NCBI RefSeq assembly: GCF_013266755.1 | Contig: NZ_JABRWJ010000005.1 | Coordinates: forward strand, 248,001 to 312,000 | Reading direction: 5' to 3' | DNA length: 64,000 nucleotides | DNA from: Pseudaquabacterium terrae | Lineage (GTDB): Bacteria; Pseudomonadota; Gammaproteobacteria; Burkholderiales; Burkholderiaceae_C | Shown: one piece after another, positions 16,523 through 30,900 of the stretch | Numbering within the stretch: position 1 is the first letter of the stretch | How the letters are laid out: every line of letters starts with the position of its first letter | Notes under the pieces: generated by a model | What the model was told of the DNA's origin: nothing | The model's database searches: none | Seen by the model: the letters and a program-made list of their open reading frames with translations, nothing else | Translations under genes and position numbers: made by a program

Positions 16523-18445
16523 TTACTGGATCTGCGTGCGCTCGCGCATGCCCCCGCGCTGCTCGGGCGCGCGCTGGCGGCGCTCTTCGTCGCGCGACTC
16601 GCGCGGCGCCGGCTGAGCCGCTTGCTGGCCGCGCGGTGCTTCGCCGCGCGGCGTCAGCACCGGCGAGGGCGCGGGGGCGCGCATCAGCGCTGCGGGCGGT
16701 GCGGCCGGCGCGGCGGCCGGCGGCGCCTGGACGACCACCGGCGGCGCCGCTGCGGGCTGCGGCGCTGGCTGCGGTGCCGGCCGAGGCGCGGCCACCGGCT
16801 GCGGCGCCGGTGCCTGCGCCTGGGGCACGGCGGCCCGATGGCCGGGATGCACGAGCTGCGGCTCGCCGCGCCGGCCGGGCTGTGGCCGGGCAGCGGTCGG
16901 CTCGTCGTCGCGATCGGCCTGCGCGCCGCGCTGCACCGCGCCGTCGCGCCGCAGCGGGTGCTCGGTCTGCACCGGTGGGCCGGAGGGCCGTTGCGGCATG
17001 ACCGCCACCGGCGGCGCCGTCATCGGCGCCGGCTGCGGAACTGCGCTGGGCGCCGGAAACTGCGGTGCGAGCGTGCGCCCGGCCGGCGCCGCCGGCGGCG
17101 CGATCGCCATCAGCGGCGAGGTCGGCTCCCGGCCGCGCGTCGGCAGCGACCGGCCGCCGTCCTCGTGATGCCGGCCGACCACCGGCACGACACGCCGAGT
17201 TTGCGAGAACGCATCGGGCGCCACCGTCGTCACCGCTCCCGGCACGCCCTGGTTGGTGTACATGATCGGGCCGGTCGGCACGCGGCCGTCGCGGCGGCGG
17301 TCATCGTGGCGGTCGTCGCGGCGTCCATCGCGGCGCCCGTCGCGCCAACCGTCGTGATTGCGGCCGTGCCAGCGGTGGTAGACGTCACGCGGTCCGAGCG
17401 GAATCCAGCCCACCGGCCCGCCGATCGTCACGCCGATCGAGCCATGCGAGCCGCCGACCCAGGCGACCAGCGCCGGCGAGAACACCGGCCGCGCGACACG
17501 CTGCCCCGGCACCCAGCACCAGCGGCGGCCCCAGTGCACCCAGCGGCCGTAGTGGAACGGCGCGAAGCCCCAGCGCATCGAATCGACCCAGGTCCAGCCC
17601 CACGGGGCGATCCAGGCCCAGTGGCCGCTGCGGTACGGCGCCCAGTCGACCGGCACCGCCGTCGGGATCCAGACGCCGCCGTACTCGGGGTGCGTCTGCC
17701 AGCGGCCGTGCTGGTCGAGGTCTTCCGCGCCGGTCATCTCGGGTGACACGTAGCGCGCGGTCTCGCTGCGCTCGTAGGCGCGCTCGTCCTGCGCCACCCA
17801 TTCCGAAAAGGCGTCGCGCTCGGTCTCCAGCCAGCGCTGCTGCAGCCGCTGCGACGGCCCCTGCAGCCACAGCTCGGCATGCTGGCCGCGGCCGACGATC
17901 AGGATGTGCTCGCGCCCTTCGGCCTGCTCGCGGCCTTCGAAGCGCAGCGTGCCGCGCCAGGCAGTGGCGTGGCTGGCCTCGTTCTGGCGATCGATGCGGT
18001 AGTGGCCGGGCTCGCGCGGGCGGAAGCGACCCTCGGGCGTCACCACCTCGACCTGCGCGGCCAGCTCGGCCGAGCTGATGCGCAGCGCGACGCTGCCCTG
18101 GTCGAGCTGCAACACCACGCCGTGGTCGTCGATGCGCCGCAACTGCAGCTCGGTGGCGCTGTCGAGCCGGACCTGCGTCGAGCCGATGCTCAGCTCGAGC
18201 CGGCTGCCGGGGTCGGTGACCAGGTGATCGCCGCTGGTCAGCGGGTAGTTCGGCGTGGCGGCGATCCACTGGCGGTCGCCCCGGTCGAGCAGGCGGGCGC
18301 TGCCTTGCACTTCGACCAGCCGGCCGACGCGGCCCGGCCAGTCGGGTTCGTCGACGGTGTTCTGTGCTGCAGCGCACAAGGGCACCACGCCCACCAGCGT
18401 GGCCAGCAGGAACGACCGGGCGCGGTTGATCCAGGCAGCGTTCAT
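16523..18445 (-). CDS. Secreted FecR-like/DUF6600 protein rich in Trp, Arg-Asp and Pro
   Basis: 640-residue exported protein of unknown function. A signal peptide ends near residue 28 (CAAAQ). Residues 45-150 resemble a FecR-type beta domain (GRLVEVQGSARLLDRG, LTSGDHLVTDPGSRLELSIGS). Residues 235-345 are Trp-rich repeats of the DUF6600 kind (GRWQTHPEYGGVWIPT, YRSGHWAWIAPWGWTWVD, HYGRWVHWGRRWCWVPG). There follows an Arg/Asp-rich stretch (about 365-395) and about 200 residues of Pro/Ala/Gln-rich low complexity to the end. AGGAG lies 8 bases before the chosen ATG; a start 24 bases upstream has no such site. No catalytic motif is visible. Confidence 0.88.
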   Translation of the reverse strand: MNAAWINRARSFLLATLVGVVPLCAAAQNTVDEPDWPGRVGRLVEVQGSARLLDRGDRQWIAATPNYPLTSGDHLVTDPGSRLELSIGSTQVRLDSATELQLRRIDDHGVVLQLDQGSVALRISSAELAAQVEVVTPEGRFRPREPGHYRIDRQNEASHATAWRGTLRFEGREQAEGREHILIVGRGQHAELWLQGPSQRLQQRWLETERDAFSEWVAQDERAYERSETARYVSPEMTGAEDLDQHGRWQTHPEYGGVWIPTAVPVDWAPYRSGHWAWIAPWGWTWVDSMRWGFAPFHYGRWVHWGRRWCWVPGQRVARPVFSPALVAWVGGSHGSIGVTIGGPVGWIPLGPRDVYHRWHGRNHDGWRDGRRDGRRDDRHDDRRRDGRVPTGPIMYTNQGVPGAVTTVAPDAFSQTRRVVPVVGRHHEDGGRSLPTRGREPTSPLMAIAPPAAPAGRTLAPQFPAPSAVPQPAPMTAPPVAVMPQRPSGPPVQTEHPLRRDGAVQRGAQADRDDEPTAARPQPGRRGEPQLVHPGHRAAVPQAQAPAPQPVAAPRPAPQPAPQPAAAPPVVVQAPPAAAPAAPPAALMRAPAPSPVLTPRGEAPRGQQAAQPAPRESRDEERRQRAPEQRGGMRERTQIQ

Positions 18446-18540
18446 CGACGTGGCTCCTAGGCAGCTCATAGCGGCACAACGCCGGCCGCGCGGCGAGCGC
18501 TGACCGGCGGGCCGCGGCGTCGAACTTCTTTACACGGCGA

Positions 18541-19080
18541 TCAATCGTCGCCGGCTCTTGCGTCGAGGTCCGGGAAGAGCACGCTGGTGAAACCGAGCTT
18601 GCGCAGGTCGGTCATGCGCGTCGGGTAGAGCCGGCCGATCAGGTGATCACATTCGTGCTGCACGACCCGCGCATGGAAGCCCTCGGCCTCGCGCTCGATG
18701 CGCTGGCCCCGTGCATCGAAGCCGGTGTAGCGGATGCGTGCAAAACGCGGCACGACACCGCGCAGCCCCGGCACCGACAGGCAGCCCTCCCAGCCCTCCT
18801 CGAGCGCATCGGACAGCGGCGTGATCACCGGATTGATCAGCACCGTCTGCGGCACCGGCGGCGCCTCGGGGTAACGCTCGTTGCGCTCGAAACCGAAGAT
18901 CACGAGCTGCAGGTCGACGCCGATCTGCGGCGCCGCCAGCCCGGCGCCCTGCGCCGCGGCCATCGTGTCGAACAGGTCGGCCACCAGCGCGTCGAGCTCG
19001 GGCGTGCCGAACTCGCGCACCGGCTGCGCGACGCGCAGCAGGCGCTCGTCGCCCATCTTCAGGATCTCGCGAATCGCCAT
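18541..19080 (-). CDS. def: Peptide deformylase
   Basis: Removes the N-formyl group from new proteins; 179 residues, normal length. The three motifs are present: [10 protein letters not shown] near residue 45, EGCLSVPG near 97 with the metal-binding Cys, and HECDH near 139 with two His ligands and catalytic Glu. AAGGTGA lies 7 bases before the ATG. It lies 54 bp downstream of ligA on the same strand; no fmt gene is beside it, and the next genes do not continue a translation operon, so this may be one of several deformylases. Confidence 0.95.
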   Translation of the reverse strand: MAIREILKMGDERLLRVAQPVREFGTPELDALVADLFDTMAAAQGAGLAAPQIGVDLQLVIFGFERNERYPEAPPVPQTVLINPVITPLSDALEEGWEGCLSVPGLRGVVPRFARIRYTGFDARGQRIEREAEGFHARVVQHECDHLIGRLYPTRMTDLRKLGFTSVLFPDLDARAGDD

Positions 19081-19134
19081 GCCGGCATCACCTTTGCAGT
19101 CAGAGTGGGGACGGCAATTGTCGAGCCTGGCCGC

Positions 19135-23814
<4,680 letters not shown>

Positions 23815-23829
23815 GACCGACCGGGCCCG

Positions 23830-24567
23830 TCAGCGCGGCGTCGCGGCGCGCTCGTAGCGGGCATCGATCGCCGCCGCCAGCCCTTCGCGCCACAGCGCCG
23901 CCGCATGACGGCCGAGCTCGCCGATCAGCCCATCGGGCAGTTGCCGGTTGCAGGCCAGGTAGAGCTCGGTGCGCTGGAAGGTCAGCAAGGCCTTGACGCT
24001 GCCGGTCAAGCCCGCCTCGGCGATCAGCAGCGGCCCGTCGTAGCGCCCCGACACCCACAGGTCGATGCGCCCCATCGCCAGCTTGCGCGGGTTCTGCGCG
24101 TCGCTCGGCACCGATTCGACGCGAAAGCCCCGAGAGCGCAGGTACTCCTCGCGCACGTCGCCGAGGTAGGCGCCGATCACGTAGGGCCGCGCATCCTCCA
24201 GCGTGCTGAGCCGGATGCCGCCCTCGCTGCGCCCGAACAGCACCCACTCGTTGAAGGCGATCGGCCCGACCCACTTGAACAGCCCCTCGCGCTCGCTGGT
24301 GCGGGTGGTCGAGTAGACGCAGGTGTCGGGCTGCTCGAGCGCCAGCTCGTAGGCGCGCTTCCACGGCAACAGCTCGATGCGGTGCGGCTGGCGCGCGCGC
24401 CGCATCAGCTCGCGGACCTTCTCGGTGCTGCTGCCGCCGATCTCCTGCCCCTGGCGCAGGTTGTACGGCGGCGACTCCTCGGTGGTCAGCAACAGCGTCG
24501 CTTGCGCGCAGGCCACGCCCGCCGCGAGCAGCAGTAGCAGCAGCGTGCAGACGGCACAGCGCTTCAT
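23830..24567 (-). CDS. Periplasmic solute-binding protein, family 3-like
   Basis: 245-residue protein with a signal peptide (MKRCAVCTLLLLLLAAGVACAQ) and the amino-acid-binding-protein fold: TEESPPYNLRQGQEIGG at the mature start, then LMRRARQPHRIELLPWKRAYELAL. There is no ABC permease or ATPase beside it. Orphan proteins of this type often feed sensing systems, and the next gene upstream on the same strand (50 bp away) encodes a GGDEF-EAL protein, so a shared regulatory role is possible but unproven. Its 3' end converges on the aminopeptidase gene. Confidence 0.85.
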   Translation of the reverse strand: MKRCAVCTLLLLLLAAGVACAQATLLLTTEESPPYNLRQGQEIGGSSTEKVRELMRRARQPHRIELLPWKRAYELALEQPDTCVYSTTRTSEREGLFKWVGPIAFNEWVLFGRSEGGIRLSTLEDARPYVIGAYLGDVREEYLRSRGFRVESVPSDAQNPRKLAMGRIDLWVSGRYDGPLLIAEAGLTGSVKALLTFQRTELYLACNRQLPDGLIGELGRHAAALWREGLAAAIDARYERAATPR

Positions 24568-24617
24568 CGCGCCATTGGAGTCCTGCGCAGGGCCCGCTGG
24601 CAAGACCCCGGTCCGGG

Positions 24618-26783
24618 TCAGGCGGTGGCCGCCTCCGCGGCATGCCGCCACAGCAGCGCGCTCACCGCGCGCGGCGGCACCGGCTTGCTGAAGTAGTAGC
24701 CCTGGATCTCGTCGCAGCCGTTCTCGCGCAGCACCGTCTGCTGCTCCAGCGTCTCGACGCCTTCGGCCACCACCGTCAGGCGCAGGGTGCGGCCCATCGC
24801 GATGATCGCCTCGGTGATCGCACGGTCCTTGCTGTCGCTGGAGACATCGCGGATGAACGAGCGGTCGACCTTCAGCGAGTCGACCGGGAAGCGCTTGATC
24901 TGCGCCAGCGACGAATAGCCGGTCCCGAAGTCGTCGATCGCGATGCGCACGCCCATCTGCTTGATCGCGCGCAGCTGCGCCAGCGCGCGCTCGACGTTGT
25001 GCATCACCATGCCCTCGGTGATCTCGAGCTCCAGCTGCTCGGGGGCGAGCCCGCTGTCGCGCAGCGCCTCGGCCAGGTCGGCCAGCAGGTCCTCGTGCTG
25101 GAACTGGCGCGCCGACAGGTTGACCGAGACGCACATCGGCGGCAGACCTTCGTGCTGCCAGGCCCGGTTCTGCGCACACGCGGTGCGCAGCACCCACTTG
25201 CCGATCGGCACGATCAGCCCGGTCTGCTCGGCCACCGGGATGAACTGCGCCGGCGGCACCGAGCCGAGCTCGGGGTTGTTCCAGCGCAGCAGCGCCTCGA
25301 CGCCGGTGATCGCATTGGTCTTCAGGTTCAGCCGCGCCTGGTAGTGCAGGCTGAACTCGTTGCGCGCCAGCGCACTGCGCAGCTGGGTTTCCAGCGTCAG
25401 CCGCTCGAGCGTGTGCGTGCGGACCTGCGGCGCGTAGCGCTGGAAGGTGTTCTTGCCCTCTTCCTTGGCCTGGTACATCGCGATGTCGGCGCATTTCATC
25501 AGCGTCGCCTCGTCCTGCGCGTCCTGCGGGAACAGTGCCATGCCGACGCTCGCGGTGACACGGCAGGCCTGCTGCTGCACGACGATCGGCTCGAGCACGG
25601 TGTCGAGGATCTTGCGCGCGACGATCGCCGCGTCGTCCGGGTGCGGCAGCTCCGGCAGCAGCACGACGAATTCGTCGCCGCCGAGCCGGGCGACCACGTC
25701 GCTCGCGCGCAGGCAGGTCTTCAGCCGCTGCGCGACTTCGCCCAGCAGCGCGTCGCCGGCCCCGTGGCCGAGCGTGTCGTTGACGAGCTTGAAGCGGTCG
25801 AGGTCGATGAACAGCACGCCCAGCGTGTGCTGGTAGCGCCGCGCGGCATGCATCGCCTGCGTCAGCAGATCGCCGAACCAGGTGCGATTCGGCAAGCCGG
25901 TCAGGCCGTCGTGCGTGGCCAGGTAGCGAAAACGCGCTTCGCTGTCGCGCAGCCCGCGCTCGGCCCGCGCGCGCTGCGTGATGTCGGTGTAGATCGATAC
26001 GCAGCCACCGCCCGGCAGCGGCAGGCCGCGGATCTCGAGCACGGTGCCGTCGGGTCGCTCGCGCTCGAAGCGATGCGGCTCGAAGCGCCGGGCCTGCTCG
26101 ACCCGCGCCTGCACCTGCTCGTCCACATCACCCGGCCCGTAGTCGCCGCGCTCGGCGTTGTAGCGGATGAAGGCCTCGAAGGGGGTGCCGGGCCGGCACA
26201 GCGATTCCGGAAAGTCGAGCAGCTCGCGAAAGCGGCGGTTCATGCCGAGCGCATGCAGCCCGGCATCGAAGATGCTGATGCCCTGGTCCATGTGCTCGAA
26301 GGTGTTCTCGAGCACCCGCTGGCTCGCGCGCAGCGCCCGCTCGGCACGCGCCTGCTGCGTGATGTCGGCATACACCGTCACCAGGCCGCCGCCGGGCAGC
26401 GGGCGGCCGCGCACCTCGAGGATCGTGCCGTCGGGCCGCTCGCGCACGAAGCGGTGCGGCTCGAAGCGCCGCGCCTGCTCGACGCGCTCGCGCACCTGCT
26501 GGTCCGCATCGCCGGGGCCGTAGTCGCCGCGTTCGACGTTGCAGCGCACGAAGGCCTCGAAGGGCGTGCCGGCACGGTACAGCTCCGCCGGGAAATCGAA
26601 CAGCGCGCGAAAGCGCTGGTTCACCGCCACCAGCCGCAGCTCGCCGTCGAAGACGCTGACGCCCTCTTCCATCGTCTCGAACATCACGTCGAGCACGCGG
26701 CGGCTCTGGCGCAGGGCCTGCTCGGCGAGGTCGAGGCGCTGCTCGACGCTGAGGTCGGCCCCGGGTGATTGCGCAATCGTCAT
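24618..26783 (-). CDS. Cyclic-di-GMP turnover protein with two PAS, GGDEF and EAL domains
   Basis: 721-residue cytoplasmic protein with no membrane segment. Two consecutive PAS-type domains (about 15-140 and 142-268) are close copies of each other, each containing [24 protein letters not shown] and ERGDYGPGD. The diguanylate cyclase motif is [13 protein letters not shown] near 380 with an inhibitory-site RxxD (RASD) five residues before it. The phosphodiesterase domain has [25 protein letters not shown] and AEGVETLEQ, so both enzyme activities look intact. The ATG after the 18-residue shorter alternative is chosen because the upstream extension is GC-rich and unconserved. Confidence 0.93.
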   Translation of the reverse strand: MTIAQSPGADLSVEQRLDLAEQALRQSRRVLDVMFETMEEGVSVFDGELRLVAVNQRFRALFDFPAELYRAGTPFEAFVRCNVERGDYGPGDADQQVRERVEQARRFEPHRFVRERPDGTILEVRGRPLPGGGLVTVYADITQQARAERALRASQRVLENTFEHMDQGISIFDAGLHALGMNRRFRELLDFPESLCRPGTPFEAFIRYNAERGDYGPGDVDEQVQARVEQARRFEPHRFERERPDGTVLEIRGLPLPGGGCVSIYTDITQRARAERGLRDSEARFRYLATHDGLTGLPNRTWFGDLLTQAMHAARRYQHTLGVLFIDLDRFKLVNDTLGHGAGDALLGEVAQRLKTCLRASDVVARLGGDEFVVLLPELPHPDDAAIVARKILDTVLEPIVVQQQACRVTASVGMALFPQDAQDEATLMKCADIAMYQAKEEGKNTFQRYAPQVRTHTLERLTLETQLRSALARNEFSLHYQARLNLKTNAITGVEALLRWNNPELGSVPPAQFIPVAEQTGLIVPIGKWVLRTACAQNRAWQHEGLPPMCVSVNLSARQFQHEDLLADLAEALRDSGLAPEQLELEITEGMVMHNVERALAQLRAIKQMGVRIAIDDFGTGYSSLAQIKRFPVDSLKVDRSFIRDVSSDSKDRAITEAIIAMGRTLRLTVVAEGVETLEQQTVLRENGCDEIQGYYFSKPVPPRAVSALLWRHAAEAATA

Positions 26784-26861
26784 GGACGGTGTTCGGCCGC
26801 CCGGCGCCGGGATTGACCTCTGGCCCGGCCCCCGCACCGGCGGGTACCACTTTTTTCACAT

Positions 26862-26883
26862 TTCAGTTGGCTGGCTAACTGAA
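26862..26883. repeat. Inverted repeat across the zipA stop codon
   Basis: TTCAGTT and AACTGAA are separated by 8 bases and span the zipA stop; TTTTTT lies 6 bases outside on the plus-strand left side. For the minus-strand zipA message this gives a hairpin followed by A residues, so it is not a normal intrinsic terminator in that direction. Function unknown. Confidence 0.45.
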
Positions 26884-27918
26884 GAGGCGCCGCGCTGCCG
26901 TCGATCCCGCCGCCAGGTCGCGCGCTTCGAGCTTGCGGTACAGGATCTTCAGGTCCTCGCCGATCGCGGCGAAGGCGTGCAGCGTGATCGTGCGGCCCTG
27001 GTCGTCGACCATCGCGGCATCCATGTCCGCGGCCAGCGTGCGGGCGGCGTCGTGCCAGGCCGGGAACGGCTCGGCGACCTCGGGCGTCTGCAGCACGTCG
27101 AGCGACAGCGTGACCTCGCGCACCGCGGCGATGTTCGGATCCTCGGCCAATGCGGCCTGCGCATCGAAGCCCAGCACCAGCAGCGGCGGCGCGCCGTCCT
27201 CGGCCGACGGCAGCACCAGCCGCCCCGGCAGCACGCCGGGCACGAAGCCGCGCCGGCCGGCGCACTGCTGCACATAGCCGACCGACCAGGCGGCGCCGTT
27301 GGCGCGCAGGGTCACCGCGAGTTGCGCGTCGTGCTCGCCGGCGAAGGCATCGAGCTCGCGCGCGCGGTTGACGACATCGATCATGTCGGGCACCTCGACC
27401 ATGCCGCCGACGCCATCGGCAAAGCCCTGCAGCTTCTGCACGAACTCGGAGAACTCGATCTGGTTCAGCCCGCCGCTGCGGTTGGCCATCTGCACACCGG
27501 CCTGGAACTCGCCGTAGCGCTGGCCCGAGGCCGGCAGCTCCCAGTCGCCGGTCTCGGCGTTCAGGCCTTCGATCAGGAAGGGCTTGGTGCCGGCGCGGCG
27601 CGACGGCGGCAGGTGCGTCAGCGCCAGCTCGCCGCTGACCGGCGCCTCGAGCGTGATCGGCGCGATCGCGTCGATCAGCGGGTCGAGCCGCGCGCTGGCG
27701 CGGCGCGGCGGCGGCTTCAGCTCCGGCAAGGCACCGGGGTCGAGCACGATGCCGGGGTCGTTGGCGTGCTGCTGATGCAGCGTCGGCTCGACACGCGGAC
27801 CATCGACCGGGCCTTCAGCGCGGCGCGGGCTGGCCTTGCGCGCGCTCCACGCGCCATGCGCGATGACCGCCGCGAGCACCAGCGCCCCGACGATCGCCAG
27901 CGCCGCCATCAGGCTCAT
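26875..27918 (-). CDS. zipA: Cell-division protein ZipA
   Basis: Inner-membrane protein that anchors FtsZ at the division site; 347 residues. One N-terminal membrane segment (MSLMAALAIVGALVLAAVIA) is followed by a charged linker rich in Pro, Arg and Glu, and a C-terminal FtsZ-binding domain from about residue 200 (SGGLNQIEFSEFVQKLQGFAD, LDVLQTPEVAEPFPAWHDAARTLA). The N-out/C-in topology and length fit. GGAGG inside the end of smc precedes the ATG by 10 bases and only 2 bases separate it from the smc stop. The sequence is diverged, as ZipA usually is, but position after smc supports the call. Confidence 0.85.
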   Translation of the reverse strand: MSLMAALAIVGALVLAAVIAHGAWSARKASPRRAEGPVDGPRVEPTLHQQHANDPGIVLDPGALPELKPPPRRASARLDPLIDAIAPITLEAPVSGELALTHLPPSRRAGTKPFLIEGLNAETGDWELPASGQRYGEFQAGVQMANRSGGLNQIEFSEFVQKLQGFADGVGGMVEVPDMIDVVNRARELDAFAGEHDAQLAVTLRANGAAWSVGYVQQCAGRRGFVPGVLPGRLVLPSAEDGAPPLLVLGFDAQAALAEDPNIAAVREVTLSLDVLQTPEVAEPFPAWHDAARTLAADMDAAMVDDQGRTITLHAFAAIGEDLKILYRKLEARDLAAGSTAARRLFS

Positions 27919-27920
27919 GT

Positions 27921-30900
27921 TCAGACCGCCTCCGCCATGCTGACCGCTGCTTCCATGTCGACAGCGACGATGCGCGACACCCCCTGCTCCTGCATCGTCA
28001 CGCCGATCAGCTGCTCGGCCATCTCCATCGCGATCTTGTTGTGGCTGATGAACAGGAACTGCGTGCCCTTCAGCGACATCTCGGTGACCAGCTTCGAGTA
28101 GCGCTCGGTGTTGGCGTCGTCCAGCGGCGCGTCGACCTCGTCGAGCAGGCAGAACGGCGCCGGGTTCAGCAGGAAGATCGCGAACACCAGTGCGATCGCC
28201 GTCAGCGCCTTCTCGCCACCGGACAGCAGGTGGATCGTCGAGTTCTTCTTGCCGGGCGGCTGCGCCATCACCTGCACGCCGGCGTCGAGGATCTCGTCGC
28301 CCGTCATCTGCAGCTTCGCGGTGCCGCCGCCGAACAGCGACGGGAACATGCGGCCGAAATGCTCGTTGACCTGGTTGAAGGTCTTGGCCAGCAGGTCGCG
28401 CGTCTCGAGGTCGATCTTGTGGATCGCGTCTTCGAGGGTGCTGATCGCCTCGTTCAAGTCGGCGTTCTGCGCATCGAGGAAGGTCTTGCGCTCGCGCGCC
28501 GCGGTCAATTCGTCGAGCGCGGCCAGGTTCACCGCGCCGAGCGCGGCGATGTCGCGGTTGATGCGGTCGATCTCGCCCTGCAGGCCCCAGAGCTTGACGT
28601 TGTTGGCGGCGACGTCGGCCGCCAGCGCTTCCATGTCGACCGCCGCGGCGGTCAACTGCTCGAGGTACTGCGCGCCGCCGAGCTGCGCGGCCTGGGCTTC
28701 GAGCTGCAGCTTGGTGATCTTCTCGCGCAAGGGCTCGAGGCTGCGCTCGAAGCCGAGGCGCTGCTCGTCGGCGTGGCGCAGCTTGGCCGACAGGTCGTCG
28801 TATTCGCTGCGCTGCGCACCCAGCGCCTGTTCGCGCTCGGTCTTCAGCGCCAGCGCGTCCTGCAAGCCGGCCTGCGCGGCGCTGTCGTTCAGCGAGCCGA
28901 GCTCCATCTCGAGCTGCTCGCCGGTCTGCGCGTTGCTCGCCGCCTGGGCGTCCGCGGTCTCGATCGAGCGCTGCAGCTCGCCGCGGCGGGCGGCGAGTGC
29001 GCGGGCCTGGAACTGCGACTCCTGGGCCTGGCGTTCGAGCGCGCGCAGCTGCTCGCGGGCATCGGACAGCCGGCGTTCGGCGCCGATCACCGCCTCGTCG
29101 AGCTCGGCGTGGCGCTCCTGGGTGTTGGCCAGCTGCAGGTCGAGTTCTTCGAAGCGCGCCTCGCCGGTCATGCGGCGTTCTTCGAGTCCTTCGAGCGCGG
29201 CGTCGACCTCGGCCAGCTCCTCGTCGAGCTGGCCGCGGCGCTGGCTGGTGGCTTCGGCCTGCTGCTGCAGGCGCAACAGCTCGACGTGCAACTGGTGCGC
29301 GCGCGTCTGCGTCTCGCCGGCCTCGCGCCGCGCGCTGACCAGCCGCTGCGCCGATTCGGTGTACGCCGCTTCCATGCGCACCAGCGCGCCACGCGCCTCG
29401 TCGGTGATCAGCGCCTGCGCGCGCGACTGGCGCTCCAGGTTCTCGATCTCCTGGGCGCGCGCCAGCATGCCGGCCTGCTCGGAATCGGGGGCGTAGAAGG
29501 TGACCGAGAACTGGCCGACCGCATGGCCCTCGCGGGTCATGATGACCTCGCCGTGCGTCAGCTTGCCGCGGTTGGCGAGGGCCTCGTCGATGCTGCCAGC
29601 GGTATAGACGCCTTCGAGCCAATCGTTGAGCAGCGCGGTGAGGCCCGCGTCGCCCAGGCGCAGCAGCGTCGACAGCGGCGACAGCGTCAGGTGCGTATTG
29701 CTGATCGCGGCCTGCGGCGGCGTGTAGAAGGCGAGCTTGGCCGGCGGCGCGTCGTCGGCAAAGGCGCGCACGGTTTCGATGCGGCCGACTTCGAGGGCAT
29801 TGAGCCGCTCGCGCAGCGCGCTCTCCAGCGCCGTCTCCCAGCCGGTCTCGATGTGGACCTTGGTCCACAGGCCCTGCAGGCTTTCCAGCCCATGCTTGGC
29901 GAGCCAGGGCTTGAGCTTGCCCTCCGTCTGCACCTTCTCCTGCAGCGCGCGCAGCGCGGCCAGGCGGGCGGCCGTGTCGGCCTGCTTGTGGGCCTCGGTG
30001 TTGACGAGATCCTGCTGCGCGCGGCGCTGCTCGTCGAGCGCCGGCGCCTGCTCCTGCAGCTCGTGCAGGCGGGCGTCGGCCATCTGCTGGGCTTCGGTCG
30101 CCGCGGCTTCCAGCGTGCGCAGCTCGGCGAGCCGCTTCATGTCCGGCGTCGCCAGGGTCTTGCCCTCGGCGGCCAGCCGGTCGCGCCGCGTGCGCAGGCC
30201 GCGCGCCTGCTCGTCGATGTTGCGGCTGTCGGCCGCGAGCACCTGGATCTGCTGCTGCACCTCGGCGACCTTGCCACGCTGCTCGTTGGCCCGCGACTGC
30301 GCGTTGCGCACGGCCTCCTCGGCGTCGGGCAGGCGCAGCGATTCTTCCTCGGCCTGCGCGGCGAGCGTCGCGGCCTGCTCGTCGGCGGCCTCGATCTGCG
30401 CGGCGATGTCTTCCAGCTCGGCCTCGGCGGCGCCCTTGCGCTCGTCCCATTGCGCCGTCTGCGCCTTCAGGTCGGCCAGCCGCTGCGCGACGCGCTGCCG
30501 GCCTTCGACAACATAGCGGATGCGCTCCTCGAGCCGGCTGACTTCGAGCGAGGCCTGCGCCAGCTCACCCTGCGCCGCATGCAGCTTGTCGCTGGCGCCG
30601 TAGTGCGCCTGGCGGATCGTCTCCAGCTCGGCCTCGACGTGGCGCAGCTCGGCCAAGCGCGCTTCGAGCGCGTTGGTCGCTTCGGACACCGCCTGCTTGA
30701 CGCGTTCTTCCTCGGTCGCCGCGTCACGCTGCTTCAGGAACCACAGGTGGTGCAGCTTGCGCGTGCCCTCGTCCTGCAGGCCGCGGTAGTGGCTCGCGAC
30801 CTCGGCCTGCTTCTCCAGCTTGTCGAGGTTGTTGTTCAGCTCGCGCAGGATGTCGTCGACGCGGGTCAGGTTCTCGCGCGTGTCCTTCAGCCGGTTCTCG

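Noticed and set aside
26875-30450. Minus-strand frame that extends zipA upstream through smc to 1191 residues
   Set aside because: The upstream part is an off-frame reading of smc; only the last 347 codons code for ZipA, with its own ATG and ribosome-binding site.
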